Of a stretch of 64,000 bases of DNA, positions 35,568 to 45,561 are shown piece by piece (the stretch's first letter is position 1; each line of letters begins with the position of its first letter). The stretch lies in NCBI GenBank assembly GCA_025359565.1, contig JANYFY010000014.1, positions 28,623 through 92,622 on the forward strand. Reading direction: 5' to 3'. The stretch comes from Gammaproteobacteria bacterium (GTDB taxonomy: Bacteria > Pseudomonadota > Gammaproteobacteria > Steroidobacterales > Steroidobacteraceae). A model generated the notes under the pieces. The model did not search any database and had not been told where the DNA came from. It saw nothing but the letters and a program-made list of their open reading frames with translations. The position numbers and the translations under genes are program-made.

Positions 35568-35573
35568 TATAAT
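35568..35573 (+). promoter_or_regulatory. Consensus -10 element for uvrA
   Basis: A perfect TATAAT lies eight bases before the uvrA ATG at 35582. No good -35 element is visible at 16-18 bases. If used, transcription would begin within one or two bases of the start codon, giving a leaderless or nearly leaderless mRNA. The match is seen; activity is inferred. Confidence 0.45.
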
Positions 35574-35581
35574 GGCCGGTT

Positions 35582-38512
35582 ATGCAAAACATTCGCATCC
35601 GCGGGGCACGCACCCATAACCTGAAGAACATTGATCTCGATCTACCCCGCGATCAACTTATTGTTCTGACCGGCCTATCGGGTTCAGGAAAATCTTCACT
35701 GGCCTTCGATACTATTTACGCCGAGGGCCAACGCCGCTACGTAGAGTCCCTCTCAACCTATGCGCGCCAATTCCTGTCAATGATGGAAAAACCCGATATC
35801 GATACCATCGAAGGTCTATCACCCGCGATCTCTATCGAACAAAAATCCACGTCGCATAATCCCCGCTCTACTGTAGGTACTGTCACCGAAGTACACGATT
35901 ATTTACGACTCCTGTATGCCCGAGCCGGGACTCCCCGCTGCCCCGATCACCAGTTGGATCTCGCAGCTCAAACCGTCAGCCAAATGGTCGACTCCGTACT
36001 CGATCATCCAGAAGGCACCGCCTTAATGCTACTGGCACCCAGCATTGCCGAGCGCAAGGGCGAACATGCCGAACTGCTTGAGGAACTACAGGCTGGTGGC
36101 TTTGTACGAGCGCGCATTGACGGCAAAGTCGTAGAACTCGATCAAGCCCCGAAACTCGACGTGAAACGTAAACACACGGTCGAAGCCGTCGTCGATCGCT
36201 TCAAAGTACGACCCGACTTGAAACAACGACTGGCCGAATCTTTTGAAACAGCACTTCGCCTCGGTGCAGGAGTAGCCCGCGTCGCTTACATGAACGACCC
36301 CGACCGCACCGAACTCGTATTCTCAGATAAATTCGCTTGCCCTATTTGCAACTATTCGCTCGGCGAACTAGAGCCACGCTTATTCTCCTTCAATAGCCCC
36401 ACCGGTGCGTGTCCCGTGTGCGATGGCCTAGGTACCCAAGAATTTTTCGACCCCGCCAAAATTGTCGCCAACCCTCACCTCTCGCTGGCAGGCGGCGCAG
36501 TACGCGGCTGGGACCGACGCAATGCTTACTATTTCCAACTCATACTATCGTTAGCCAGGCACACCAAGTTTGATATTGAAGCGCCCTATGAAGGCCTACC
36601 GGCCGCAATTAAACATCTCGTGCTATTCGGCAGCAGCGATGAGCAAATCGAATTTAAATACCTCGACGGCAAAGGTGGTACTGTCAAGCAAAAACATATA
36701 TTTGAAGGCATTGTTAATAATATGGAGCGCCGCTATCGTGAAACCGAATCGGTCACGGTGCGCGAGGAACTCGCAAAATATCGGTCCGCGCGAGCCTGCC
36801 CGGACTGCCACGGCATGCGCTTGAATCGTGCCGCTCGCAATGTTTTTGTCGCAGGCCTGAGCGTGCCGCAGGTGTCGGCTCTTTCGGTAGAGCGCGCCAT
36901 TGCCTTCTTCAGCACCCTCACCTTAAGCGGCTGGCGCGGTGAAATTGCAATTAAAATTGTCAAAGAAATCGGTGATCGATTAGGGTTCTTAGGCAATGTC
37001 GGTCTCGGCTATCTCACGCTCAATCGCAGCGCCGACACACTCTCGGGCGGTGAAGCGCAACGCATTCGCCTGGCGAGCCAAATCGGGTCAGGCCTCGTCG
37101 GCGTCATGTACATATTAGACGAACCCTCCATTGGTCTCCATCAACGCGACAATCAGCGCTTACTCGACACTTTGGTCAATCTTCGAGATCTCGGCAATAC
37201 CGTTATCGTGGTCGAGCATGACGAAGATGCCATTCGCCAAGCAGACTATGTCGTGGACATGGGGCCCGGTGCAGGCGTGCACGGAGGGAAAATTGTAGCG
37301 CAAGGGACTGCCGCCGAAGTGGCCGCGCATCCTGATTCGATTACCGGTCAATATCTAAGCGGCCGCCGACGCATCGAAATTCCTAAAAAACGGCTGACTT
37401 CCGATCCTAAACGCATGCTCCGGGTCAGCGGCGCAACGGCCAATAATCTTAAAAATTTGACCGCCGAATTTCCCTTGGGACTCATGACCTGCGTTACCGG
37501 CGTTTCTGGCTCCGGCAAATCAACGCTTATTAACGACACCCTATTTCGCGCCGTAGCGACTCAACTCAATCACGCCGCCGCCGGCACCGCTCATTTCGAT
37601 CGGATAGAAGGTTTGGATTTCATAGACCGAGTCATTGAAATTGACCAAACTCCCATCGGCCGCACGCCGCGCTCAAATCCGGCCACTTACACGGGGTTGT
37701 TCGCGCCCATTCGCGAAATATTCTCAGCCGTACCTGAAGCCCGCACACGGGGCTACGAACCGGGACGGTTCAGCTTCAACGTCAAGGGCGGTCGTTGCGA
37801 GGCGTGTCAGGGCGATGGCGTCATTAAAGTGGAAATGCATTTTCTCGCCGACGTATACGTGCCTTGCGATGTGTGCAAGGGCAAGCGCTACAACCGCGAA
37901 ACGCTGGAAATTCGTTTCAAGGGTAAATCCATTCAAGAAATTCTCGAATTGACAATCGAGGATGCGCTGCCTTTCTTCTCGGCGGTACCTACCGTCGCGC
38001 CGAAACTGCAAACAATGCTAGATGTAGGTCTCTCCTATTTACGGCTAGGTCAAAGCGCCACCACGCTCTCTGGCGGTGAAGCACAGCGCGTCAAACTCGC
38101 CAAAGAATTATCGAAACGCGCCACGGGGCGCACGCTTTATATTTTAGACGAGCCGACCACCGGGCTACACTTTGCGGATATTGCTCAGCTACTAAAAGTT
38201 TTACATCGATTGCGCGATGAGGGCAACACCGTCATTGTCATCGAACACAATTTAGACGTTATTAAGACTGCCGACTGGGTGGTCGATATGGGCCCTGAAG
38301 GCGGTGATGGCGGCGGTCAAATTATCGCCACCGGCACACCCGAAGAAATCGCCGCTAACAAGCGCTCGTACACCGGCAAATATTTGAAAGCGACGTTGGC
38401 TAAAGCCACTCTACCCGAATCCGCTTCTACTGACGCCCCACCTGCTCGACGTCGGTTTGGCCGGTCAAGCGGCGGCGTACATTCGACCAGGATAGTCCCA
38501 CCGACAGAATAA
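35582..38512 (+). CDS. uvrA: Excinuclease ABC subunit A
   Basis: UvrA recognises DNA damage in nucleotide excision repair. The 976-residue protein has both ATP-binding cassettes (Walker [13 protein letters not shown] near residue 31 and [13 protein letters not shown] near residue 640; signatures [12 protein letters not shown] and [12 protein letters not shown]). Zinc fingers are visible as CPIC..CPVC and [12 protein letters not shown]. Length is slightly above E. coli UvrA (940), mostly through a C-terminal tail. The last 86 bases are overlapped on the other strand by a small membrane protein gene. No ribosome site precedes the ATG, consistent with a leaderless start. Confidence 0.98.
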   Translation: MQNIRIRGARTHNLKNIDLDLPRDQLIVLTGLSGSGKSSLAFDTIYAEGQRRYVESLSTYARQFLSMMEKPDIDTIEGLSPAISIEQKSTSHNPRSTVGTVTEVHDYLRLLYARAGTPRCPDHQLDLAAQTVSQMVDSVLDHPEGTALMLLAPSIAERKGEHAELLEELQAGGFVRARIDGKVVELDQAPKLDVKRKHTVEAVVDRFKVRPDLKQRLAESFETALRLGAGVARVAYMNDPDRTELVFSDKFACPICNYSLGELEPRLFSFNSPTGACPVCDGLGTQEFFDPAKIVANPHLSLAGGAVRGWDRRNAYYFQLILSLARHTKFDIEAPYEGLPAAIKHLVLFGSSDEQIEFKYLDGKGGTVKQKHIFEGIVNNMERRYRETESVTVREELAKYRSARACPDCHGMRLNRAARNVFVAGLSVPQVSALSVERAIAFFSTLTLSGWRGEIAIKIVKEIGDRLGFLGNVGLGYLTLNRSADTLSGGEAQRIRLASQIGSGLVGVMYILDEPSIGLHQRDNQRLLDTLVNLRDLGNTVIVVEHDEDAIRQADYVVDMGPGAGVHGGKIVAQGTAAEVAAHPDSITGQYLSGRRRIEIPKKRLTSDPKRMLRVSGATANNLKNLTAEFPLGLMTCVTGVSGSGKSTLINDTLFRAVATQLNHAAAGTAHFDRIEGLDFIDRVIEIDQTPIGRTPRSNPATYTGLFAPIREIFSAVPEARTRGYEPGRFSFNVKGGRCEACQGDGVIKVEMHFLADVYVPCDVCKGKRYNRETLEIRFKGKSIQEILELTIEDALPFFSAVPTVAPKLQTMLDVGLSYLRLGQSATTLSGGEAQRVKLAKELSKRATGRTLYILDEPTTGLHFADIAQLLKVLHRLRDEGNTVIVIEHNLDVIKTADWVVDMGPEGGDGGGQIIATGTPEEIAANKRSYTGKYLKATLAKATLPESASTDAPPARRRFGRSSGGVHSTRIVPPTE

Positions 38513-38843
38513 TCGCCAGTGCGCTTAAGGCCACCCAGCTCATCACGCTGGTATCTTTGAGGTTAAACCACCCCCAACTCACAAATAGCCAAATGAAGGC
38601 CGCACTCAAGGCAGAGGCCAATAAAATGCCAATGGTCCCGAGCGACAACCAGGTCGCGTGCACCAAAAACCCCCACGCCCCCAACAAAATCAACCCCGCA
38701 ATTACCTGCGTCGGACCCACATGTGGCATGGATGTCGACACCCAATGCACAAAAGAGTGGCCACTCGGGTTATAGGTAAACGCTACTAACGCAAAAGCCA
38801 TACATAGGCGTAGCAAAAATCCCGGCAATGTCAGTTTATCCAT
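38427..38843 (-). CDS. Small membrane protein, DUF6524-like
   Basis: A 138-residue protein with four hydrophobic segments (about residues 7-25, 42-62, 68-88 and 100-120). Its [15 protein letters not shown] region (here [12 protein letters not shown]) and its length suggest the DUF6524 family of unknown function. The last 28 codons lie antisense to the end of uvrA. The overlap length is unusual but the four-helix pattern is clear, and the gene has no better shorter form. No operon partner is seen. Confidence 0.75.
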   Translation of the reverse strand: MDKLTLPGFLLRLCMAFALVAFTYNPSGHSFVHWVSTSMPHVGPTQVIAGLILLGAWGFLVHATWLSLGTIGILLASALSAAFIWLFVSWGWFNLKDTSVMSWVALSALAIILSVGLSWSNVRRRLTGQTDVEQVGRQ

Positions 38844-38929
38844 CTGCGTATATTAACAGGGGTCCCACAATCGCGAATAGCCCCACACACGAATAGCCCA
38901 TAACCGTCCGGTAGTTTATTCTTGTCCGT

Positions 38930-39589
38930 ATGAAACATATTCTAGTCTATTCAGACTCGCTCTCATGGGGCATCATCCCAGGTACCCGTGATCGGTTGCC
39001 CTTTGAAGCTCGCTGGCCAGGCGTAATGGAAAACGCCCTCAATCACCTCGGTGGGTCCAACCACGGCAGTACTGCCATTCGCGTTATCGAAGATTGCCTC
39101 AACGGCCGTCGAACCGTGTGGGAAGACCCTTTTAAGCCGGGCCGGAATGGCCTGATTGGACTTGCCCAACGTATCGAAATCCATTCCCCGCTGGCACTCG
39201 TAATCCTCATGCTCGGCACTAATGATTTTCAGTCGATGCATCCGCACACGGTCTGGCATGCCGCACAAGGGATAACTACTCTGGTCACCGCGATTCGCCA
39301 AGCACCCATTGAGCCCGGCATGCCTGTACCCCCCATTTTGTTGGTCGCACCACCGCCGATCCAAACACCCCGCGGCCCGATCACACAGAAATTCTTAGGT
39401 GCCGCAGCAAAAAGTGCAGGTCTAGCGGCGGCCTACAGCCAAGTAGCGACCGACCTTAATTGTATGTTCATGGATGCAGGCCAAGTCACTCCGGCAAGCG
39501 CGGTCGATGGCATTCATCTCGATAAAGATCAACACGCCAGGCTAGGAGCTTTTCTCGCCACAGCAATTCGTGCCACGCTTTCCGTATGA
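38930..39589 (+). CDS. SGNH/GDSL-family hydrolase
   Basis: A 219-residue esterase-like protein with the SGNH blocks. The nucleophile block is SDSLSWG (about residues 8-14, Ser10), block III includes LGTNDF, and block V has DGIHLDKDQH with catalytic Asp and His. No signal peptide is present, so it is cytosolic, similar to arylesterase-type members. Its stop overlaps the pyrD start (ATGA), so the two are coupled, although no functional link is known. Confidence 0.9.
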   Translation: MKHILVYSDSLSWGIIPGTRDRLPFEARWPGVMENALNHLGGSNHGSTAIRVIEDCLNGRRTVWEDPFKPGRNGLIGLAQRIEIHSPLALVILMLGTNDFQSMHPHTVWHAAQGITTLVTAIRQAPIEPGMPVPPILLVAPPPIQTPRGPITQKFLGAAAKSAGLAAAYSQVATDLNCMFMDAGQVTPASAVDGIHLDKDQHARLGAFLATAIRATLSV

Positions 39590-40599
39590 GTGGCTCGCTG
39601 TTAGAGGCGATCTCGCTTTCCCTACTGCAACGCCTTGATCCGGAGCGCGCGCACGATCTTGGGCTTGTCGGGTTAAAAAGCATAAGTCTTCTAATGAAGA
39701 CGCCGGTGGCTGCTGCGCACCTTGCGGTCCATTGCTGCAATTTAAATTTTGCCCATCCGCTGGGTTTAGCCGCGGGCTTCGATAAAAACGGCGACTATAT
39801 TGACGCACTGGGACGTTTAGGATTCGCTCATCTTGAACTCGGCACCGTTACACCCAGGCCCCAAGCGGGTAGTCCAAAACCCCGCATGTTCAGAATCCCA
39901 AAACAACAAGCGCTCATTAATCGCATGGGATTCAATAACAAAGGCGTAGATCATCTTGTCAGTCAATTAAAAAACAGCTGCTATGCGGGAGTCCGCGGTG
40001 TCAGTATTGGCAAAAATGCCGACACTGCTATTGAAAATGCGCACAACGACTATGTTGAATGCTTTCGCAAAGTGTACGCCCACGCAGACTATGTGGCGGT
40101 CAACGTTTCGTCACCCAACACCCTACGGTTACGTGAGCTACAAGGGCACGAGGGGCTAGAGCGGATTATAGGTGCTCTAATGCTAGAGCGCCTTAAATTG
40201 GCTTCACAGCACGCTAAGCAGGTACCCCTTCTTGTTAAGGTCGGGCCTGATTTGGATGCAGAACAAGTTCAAGCGCTCGCTGATCATCTGCAAGCTCTGA
40301 AAGTCGATGGCGTCATCGCCACCAACACTTCAACCCGTTTAACGCTGCTGGATCCTCAGCTACCTAACCCGGAAAAAGGCGGACTCAGCGGCGCACCGAT
40401 TCACGCAAGCTCATTGAATGTAATTCGATTACTACGCGCAAAATTAGGCCCACGCTTTCCGATCATCGGTGTCGGTGGTATTACCGATGCCAGCCATGCA
40501 CTTGCCAGTTTGAAGGCGGGGGCTAATCTATTGCAGGTATACACTGGTTTCGCCTTGCGTGGACGCGCGCTAATCAACGAAATCATCGATGCCCTTTAA
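39586..40599 (+). CDS. pyrD: Dihydroorotate dehydrogenase (quinone), class 2
   Basis: PyrD oxidises dihydroorotate to orotate in pyrimidine synthesis and passes electrons to quinone at the inner membrane. The 337-residue protein has the class 2 N-terminal amphipathic segment (residues 1-40), PLGLAAGFDKNGD near residue 62, the active-site region VNVSSPNT (about 167-174), and GVGGITDA and YTGF for FMN phosphate binding. It overlaps the upstream hydrolase by four bases and the downstream dioxygenase by eleven. Confidence 0.97.
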   Translation: MSGSLLEAISLSLLQRLDPERAHDLGLVGLKSISLLMKTPVAAAHLAVHCCNLNFAHPLGLAAGFDKNGDYIDALGRLGFAHLELGTVTPRPQAGSPKPRMFRIPKQQALINRMGFNNKGVDHLVSQLKNSCYAGVRGVSIGKNADTAIENAHNDYVECFRKVYAHADYVAVNVSSPNTLRLRELQGHEGLERIIGALMLERLKLASQHAKQVPLLVKVGPDLDAEQVQALADHLQALKVDGVIATNTSTRLTLLDPQLPNPEKGGLSGAPIHASSLNVIRLLRAKLGPRFPIIGVGGITDASHALASLKAGANLLQVYTGFALRGRALINEIIDAL

Positions 40600-41410
40600 C
40601 CTTAACCCACTGGACATAAACCATTTTCAACGCGATGGTGCCGTCGTATTGCGGAACCTGTTCAGCCTGCAAGAACTGCAATTACTCACTGCGGGCATTG
40701 ATGAAAACTTAGAAAACTTAAGCCCGCGTGCCAAAATTGCTAGTAGCACGGATGATCCAGGCTGCTTCCTCGAAGATTTTTGCAACTGGCAACATAATAC
40801 CCACTATCGCCGTTTTATTTTTGAATCCAACCTTGCACATATCGCCGCGCAACTCATGCAAAGCACCAGCGCTCGTCTTTATCATGATCACATGCTGACC
40901 AAAGAACCCGGCACTCGGCAGCGCACCCCCTGGCACCAAGATCAACCCTACTACAATATTGCCGGACAGCAAAACGCCAGTTTTTGGATTCCGGTGGACC
41001 CTGTGAGCCGGGCATCGAGCTTAGAACTCATTGCAGGATCACATCGTGGCCCGTGGCTGATGCCACGAACATTTCAGAATGCACAAGCCCAGTGGTTTCC
41101 CGAGGGCAGCCTCGCAGACTTGCCCGAAATCGATGCTCACCGCGACGATTTTCCCATTCTAGGCTGGGCCCTTGAACCCGGCGATGCCGTGTGTTTTCAC
41201 ATGCTAACCTTACACGCCGCTGCCGGTATCGATTCAGAGCGTCGCCGCCGCGTATTCTCAGTACGTTTTTTAGGCGACGATATTACCCACGCACCGCGAC
41301 GCTGGGTCACATCCCCAGAATTTCCAGGTCTTAGCAACGAGCTGGCGTCAGGAGCGCCCATGAATCATCCGCTCTTTCCCATTCTTTGGCCTACCAAAGG
41401 ACAGAATTAG
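40589..41410 (+). CDS. Phytanoyl-CoA dioxygenase family protein
   Basis: A 273-residue Fe(II)/2-oxoglutarate oxygenase of the PhyH family. The metal triad is suggested by HQDQ (His and Asp of HxD, about residues 112-114) and a distal His in LTLHAAAG (about 208-211), followed by the RRRRVFSVRFLGDD segment with a 2-oxoglutarate-binding arginine. The substrate is unknown. Its ATG lies inside the end of pyrD, an 11-base overlap, so it is translated from the same mRNA. Its stop overlaps the convergent TraB/GumN gene by four bases. Confidence 0.88.
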   Translation: MPFNLNPLDINHFQRDGAVVLRNLFSLQELQLLTAGIDENLENLSPRAKIASSTDDPGCFLEDFCNWQHNTHYRRFIFESNLAHIAAQLMQSTSARLYHDHMLTKEPGTRQRTPWHQDQPYYNIAGQQNASFWIPVDPVSRASSLELIAGSHRGPWLMPRTFQNAQAQWFPEGSLADLPEIDAHRDDFPILGWALEPGDAVCFHMLTLHAAAGIDSERRRRVFSVRFLGDDITHAPRRWVTSPEFPGLSNELASGAPMNHPLFPILWPTKGQN

Positions 41411-42432
41411 TGCGGCGCTTCAACCTCGAATCCCGCTGCTCTCAAATCATCAAGTAAGCCACCGTGCTCTTGCAATTGATCGATATTTACCACCGCTAGT
41501 ACGTCGCCTTGGCGTAGGGCCGCTTCCAGGCCGGCTAACCAGGTGCGGCGCATCTGAGTCATTAGTTTACCCGATGCACTCGAATCGGTACTCAACGCAG
41601 CGACACAGGCGTCTACTTGCGGAGTGGGAGGTAATGCTTGAATACGCTCAATATCGCCTCTCGTCCAAGCGTGAGCACGCTCCACTAATCGCGGCAAGCC
41701 ACTCTCGACCGTTTCAAGCGCAGCACTCACACAAGTATTCTCCGCCGCCGCCGGAAGATTTTTTAATACTTCCAGCGCGTCACGTACGCCCACGATACTA
41801 ACCTCATCAACGGCAACGCGATGCTTGTCCGCAAGCAAGCGCACTTCAGCGGCTAAATCCAGCCGCGAAGATAAACCCACTGTTTTGAGCGCAGATTCCT
41901 GCAAAAACGCGCTCGCGAGTATCGGTCGATAGCGTTCCCATTTGTCGTTATTCCGAGCGTACTGATTCCGCAATGCCGCAAAGCGGACGTAGAGATCGGG
42001 CGCTAGCACATCGTGCAAACGCATACTCCCGTGCACCATAAATAAATCGCGTCGAGTTAATAACAACCACGCCGCGCGCGTGATGCCAATCTGCAAGGGT
42101 TTAGACAACAAAACTCGCTGAACTTTGCCAAGCACGCGCTCAACCTCGGATGAGCGCCAAGTAACGTCCTTAGGGAGCGGGGTTACGGTGCCTAGGATCC
42201 AGAATTGTGATTTGCCCCGCGATAGGTGCCACAAACCGGGACCGGTGCGCTCACCAGTCACCACCACTTCATCTAAAGCATTGACCTCGCTCCAAGCCCG
42301 CAACGAGGACGCAGCCGACGCTTGCGCCCTCGCCCGCGGCACCGCCAGTGCTACTATGCACATACCAATCAAACCGACTAGCGTTACGGCGAAGTCGCGC
42401 CGACGCCGGCGGCGCACTGAGTCATTCTCCAA
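41407..42432 (-). CDS. TraB/GumN-family exported protein
   Basis: A 341-residue protein with an arginine-rich N-terminus followed by a hydrophobic leader (about residues 14-36, ending ARAQA). The mature part has the TraB/GumN opening LWHLSRGKSQFWILGTV, where family members show a GxH motif; here the position reads GTV, so the usual histidine is replaced. A conserved C-terminal region VVNIDQLQEHGGLLDDLRAAG matches the family's VVGxxHLxGxxGLLxxL pattern, with Gln-Leu in place of His-Leu. Loss of both motif histidines suggests loss of metal-dependent activity. Known members have proposed erythromycin-esterase-like or peptidase folds, and function is unsettled. Confidence 0.8.
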   Translation of the reverse strand: MENDSVRRRRRRDFAVTLVGLIGMCIVALAVPRARAQASAASSLRAWSEVNALDEVVVTGERTGPGLWHLSRGKSQFWILGTVTPLPKDVTWRSSEVERVLGKVQRVLLSKPLQIGITRAAWLLLTRRDLFMVHGSMRLHDVLAPDLYVRFAALRNQYARNNDKWERYRPILASAFLQESALKTVGLSSRLDLAAEVRLLADKHRVAVDEVSIVGVRDALEVLKNLPAAAENTCVSAALETVESGLPRLVERAHAWTRGDIERIQALPPTPQVDACVAALSTDSSASGKLMTQMRRTWLAGLEAALRQGDVLAVVNIDQLQEHGGLLDDLRAAGFEVEAPH

Positions 42433-42443
42433 ACGCCTAATCT

Positions 42444-43919
42444 TCAGCGAGTCAGGGCTTTAAGATAATTATAATAAAATTCCACACCACCATAATACGA
42501 TTCAACTTTAACGCGCTCATCGCGTCCATGTTCGCGATGCCCATCGCGATCTACCGCGATGCCACTCACACCATAACTGGGCATGCCGGCAACCGAAGTG
42601 TAGATACTGTCCGAGGCTCCCGTCTCCATATCCGGAATCACCGGCGTATTCGGCCACATTTTAGCCGACACCTTTATCAAAGCACCCATCACCTCTTTAT
42701 TGAGCGGCGGAGGCGTCATCGATTTACGGCCTGAGCCATGCTCGGCAACTTCGCCGGCGTCACTCTGGTAACTCACTTTGAGCGTTGGATCACTAAAAAT
42801 CTTAACTAACTGCAACCGAATCTCTTCTTGCGAGTGGCCAGGCATAATACGACAGTTCACATTCGCTTCCGCGCGCTGTGGCAGCGCATTCGGAGCATGT
42901 CCTGCCTTGAATTGAGTGGGTATACAGGTAGTGCGCAACGTGGCGTTATAACGCGTATCAGCCGATAAACGTTCAATCGCTTCAGCATCCGGAGGAGTAG
43001 TTAGAATTGCGCGCATGTCGGCGGCGTTTTGGGATGATTCGCTCTCAGCAATACGCGACAAATATTCTCGAGTGACTTCGTTTAATTCAAAAGGAAACGG
43101 AGATTTCTTGAGTTGCATCAGCGCAGCGGCGACATGATCAATGGCGTTGTCGGCGGTCGGCAGCGAACTGTGTCCGCCAGGATTAGTGGCCAATACTTGA
43201 TAATCGGCATACAGTTTTTCAGCGGCTTCAATTTCTACGGCCATTGGTTTGCCGTTCTCGGTAGTAACCTGACCACCGTCGGGATTGAGCACGTATTCGG
43301 CATCAATAAGCTCGCGATGATTTTTCAACAACCAGTCTACTCCATTATGCTTACCGCCTTCTTCGGCTGCGGTTAGTGCCAGAATAATGTCCCGGTCAGG
43401 CACATAGCCTTCGCGCTTAAGACGGATGAAATTAGTTACTACAATCGCATCACTGGATTTCATATCCAGGGTACCTCGACCATAAAAATAACCGTCCTGC
43501 TCAACAAATTGAAAGGGATCGGTACTCCAATCCTCACGCCGCGCTTCCACTACGTCGAGGTGGCCGATAATAAGAATGGGCCGTAACTTAACGGCTACCT
43601 TACCCTTATTCTTATGACCCTTGCCTTTGTTCACCTGCCTACCGCGATAACGCGCCACCATATTGCCTTTGCGATCGCTGGGACCGAGCAATACCACATC
43701 TTCTTTAGAAAACCCAGCATCCCACAATCGTTGTGCCATCGCCAGCGCCGCAGGCGTAGTACTGCCTACGGAATCGGTCGTGTTGATCTCAATGAGCTGT
43801 TTAAAGATGTCGCGCGACATTTGGCGAATTTCAACGTCCTTCAGCGGATTTGCCATTAGCATCAATGGCGCCCCGAAAGCACATGCGATAAGGACTAGTC
43901 GTTGGTAAACAATTTTCAA
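42444..43919 (-). CDS. Exported M20-family metallopeptidase
   Basis: A 491-residue zinc peptidase of the M20 family. A signal peptide spans residues 1 to about 23. The metal ligands are visible in IGHLDVVEA (His and nearby Asp), GRGTLDMKSSD (bridging Asp), and LTAAEEGG (catalytic Glu and metal Glu). I start at the TTG at 43919, because it has GGAG eight bases upstream and begins at the signal peptide; the ATG at 43994 adds 25 residues that do not fit. A lysine/glycine-rich loop (GKGHKNKGK) before the first ligand is unusual. Substrate is probably a peptide or acyl-amino acid. Confidence 0.9.
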   Translation of the reverse strand: MKIVYQRLVLIACAFGAPLMLMANPLKDVEIRQMSRDIFKQLIEINTTDSVGSTTPAALAMAQRLWDAGFSKEDVVLLGPSDRKGNMVARYRGRQVNKGKGHKNKGKVAVKLRPILIIGHLDVVEARREDWSTDPFQFVEQDGYFYGRGTLDMKSSDAIVVTNFIRLKREGYVPDRDIILALTAAEEGGKHNGVDWLLKNHRELIDAEYVLNPDGGQVTTENGKPMAVEIEAAEKLYADYQVLATNPGGHSSLPTADNAIDHVAAALMQLKKSPFPFELNEVTREYLSRIAESESSQNAADMRAILTTPPDAEAIERLSADTRYNATLRTTCIPTQFKAGHAPNALPQRAEANVNCRIMPGHSQEEIRLQLVKIFSDPTLKVSYQSDAGEVAEHGSGRKSMTPPPLNKEVMGALIKVSAKMWPNTPVIPDMETGASDSIYTSVAGMPSYGVSGIAVDRDGHREHGRDERVKVESYYGGVEFYYNYLKALTR

Positions 43920-44080
43920 GCGATTTACTCCATCCAATGGACAGGTAAGAGAATGTCGCTTGCAGGCTCTGATGTCAATTAAAGTCATATCCATAAGATG
44001 GCTGTACGCTCCGGTTGCTATCCGCCAATGTGTGGCAGATGGTACTGTGCTGTTATTAGGTATTTGGATGTAAAGCTAGT

Positions 44081-44686
44081 ATGAAACCAAAGAAAAAATC
44101 TCCGCGAGTCAGTCGCACCGCTGCAGAAACGGCCGTCAAGACCTTGTTGTTATGGGCGGGCGAAGATCCTACTAGAGAAGGTTTATTGGATACACCCAGA
44201 CGGGTTGTTAACGCTTATGGAGATTGGTTTTCAGGCTACAGTACCGATCCCGGCGAATACCTGCGTCGCACGTTTGAAGAAGTCGAAGGTTATGACGAGA
44301 TGGTGGTATTGCGCGACATCGCGTTTGAGTCCTATTGTGAACACCACATGTGTCCCATCATCGGCAAAGCACATGTCGGTTATTTACCAACCGCACGTGT
44401 CGTGGGTATCAGTAAGTTGGCTCGAGTGGTAGATGGATTTTCGCGGCGGTTCCAGGTCCAGGAAAAACTGACGGCACAAATTGCCAACTGCATTAATGAA
44501 GTGTTGCGACCTCGAGGGGTCGGTGTGGTAATCGACGCGGTGCACCAGTGCATGACGACCCGCGGTGTGCACAAGCGCGGCGTTTCAATGGTGACGAGCA
44601 AAATGCTAGGTACTTTCCGCGCTGATCCTAGTACGCGCGCGGAATTCCTGCGTTTCATCGACATTGAACGGGGCGGTTCTCGTTAA
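44081..44686 (+). CDS. folE: GTP cyclohydrolase I
   Basis: FolE converts GTP to dihydroneopterin triphosphate, the first step of folate synthesis. The 201-residue product has the zinc site [18 protein letters not shown] (about residues 86-103) and the later CMTTRGV with the third zinc cysteine. Length is normal. The coding stop directly abuts the stop of the convergent btuF-like gene with no space for a terminator. Confidence 0.97.
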   Translation: MKPKKKSPRVSRTAAETAVKTLLLWAGEDPTREGLLDTPRRVVNAYGDWFSGYSTDPGEYLRRTFEEVEGYDEMVVLRDIAFESYCEHHMCPIIGKAHVGYLPTARVVGISKLARVVDGFSRRFQVQEKLTAQIANCINEVLRPRGVGVVIDAVHQCMTTRGVHKRGVSMVTSKMLGTFRADPSTRAEFLRFIDIERGGSR

Positions 44687-45520
44687 TCAGAGCACGCGGG
44701 CTTGATCTAAGCTCTCACAAACGCTGCGCACACCCAAAAGTATACGCGGCGACATGCGACTCATAAGCGAATCATCTACGGTGTAAACCCGGTGATGTCG
44801 AACAGCATGTAAACTGGTGATTCGATTCCACTCGGCCGCCTGGCGTGCGCCTTCAGCGCCGGTGGCCCCAATTATAATCACGTCCGGGTCGCGTGCCAGT
44901 ACGGCTTCTTTGTCAATCATGGGCGCAAGACCGTGTAATTCAGCAAAAATATTGCTACCGCCGCACAGTGTCAGTACTTCATTTACAACGTGCTCGCGAG
45001 AGAGCGTATACAGCGGTCGATCCCAAACTTGGTAAAACACGCGAAGCTGCGCCCGATGCGCATATCGGTGGCGCAACTCATCCAATTGGTAACGATATTG
45101 CTGTGCGGCCGCCGCGGCCACGGCCGAGGTTCCCGCAAGCCGGCCGAAATCGATTAGAGCGGTCGCAATATCGTCGAGATGACGCTGTTCAGTGGGGTAG
45201 ACGTTCAAACCCAGATGTCCAATATCGGCTTTGCGCTGTGGCGAAGTACCGCTATCCCATAAAATCACTATTGTCGGTTTCAGCTTCACCAATACTTCCG
45301 TGTCAAGCGCTGTGACTTCACCGACATGCACGATCTGAGCGGTAGCGGCCGGATAGTCACTGAGATCATCAACGCCCACCACTCGGGCAGCGGCGCCAGC
45401 CGCAAATAATAATTCGGTAATATGCGGGCTGAGACTCACAATCCGCGGCATGGTGACAGCCGCATCAATCGAAACCACACTGAGCAGCAACAATAACGCG
45501 CTAGCCTTCAAGATTTGCAT
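44687..45520 (-). CDS. btuF: Periplasmic cobalamin-binding protein, BtuF-like
   Basis: A 277-residue class III substrate-binding protein with a signal peptide (about residues 1-21). It opens PRIVSLSPHITELLFAAGA, a hallmark of BtuF and related metal-chelate binders, and later has GGSNIFAEL and DPDVIIIGATG. In B12 uptake it would take cobalamin from BtuB and deliver it to BtuCD. Neither btuC nor btuD is adjacent, and no riboswitch is visible before this gene. A heme- or siderophore-binding role is possible but less likely given the btuB at 4.4 kb. The ATG at 45520 is set by the signal peptide. Confidence 0.85.
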   Translation of the reverse strand: MQILKASALLLLLSVVSIDAAVTMPRIVSLSPHITELLFAAGAAARVVGVDDLSDYPAATAQIVHVGEVTALDTEVLVKLKPTIVILWDSGTSPQRKADIGHLGLNVYPTEQRHLDDIATALIDFGRLAGTSAVAAAAAQQYRYQLDELRHRYAHRAQLRVFYQVWDRPLYTLSREHVVNEVLTLCGGSNIFAELHGLAPMIDKEAVLARDPDVIIIGATGAEGARQAAEWNRITSLHAVRHHRVYTVDDSLMSRMSPRILLGVRSVCESLDQARVL

Positions 45521-45528
45521 AGTACGAC

Positions 45529-45535
45529 TATAATA
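45529..45535. promoter_or_regulatory. Candidate -10 element between btuF and the aminotransferase gene
   Basis: TATAAT (45529-45534) reads toward the aminotransferase gene, and the overlapping TATTAT reads toward btuF on the minus strand. No convincing -35 accompanies either. The 41 bases between the two starts leave little room, so a bidirectional promoter is plausible. Confidence 0.35.
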
Positions 45536-45561
45536 GCTGGCAACCAAAATGGGGTGGCAAG

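Noticed and set aside
35482..35581. Search for a LexA/SOS box between ssb and uvrA
   Set aside because: No CTGT-N8-ACAG match was found; fragments such as CTGCACAG do not have the right spacing.
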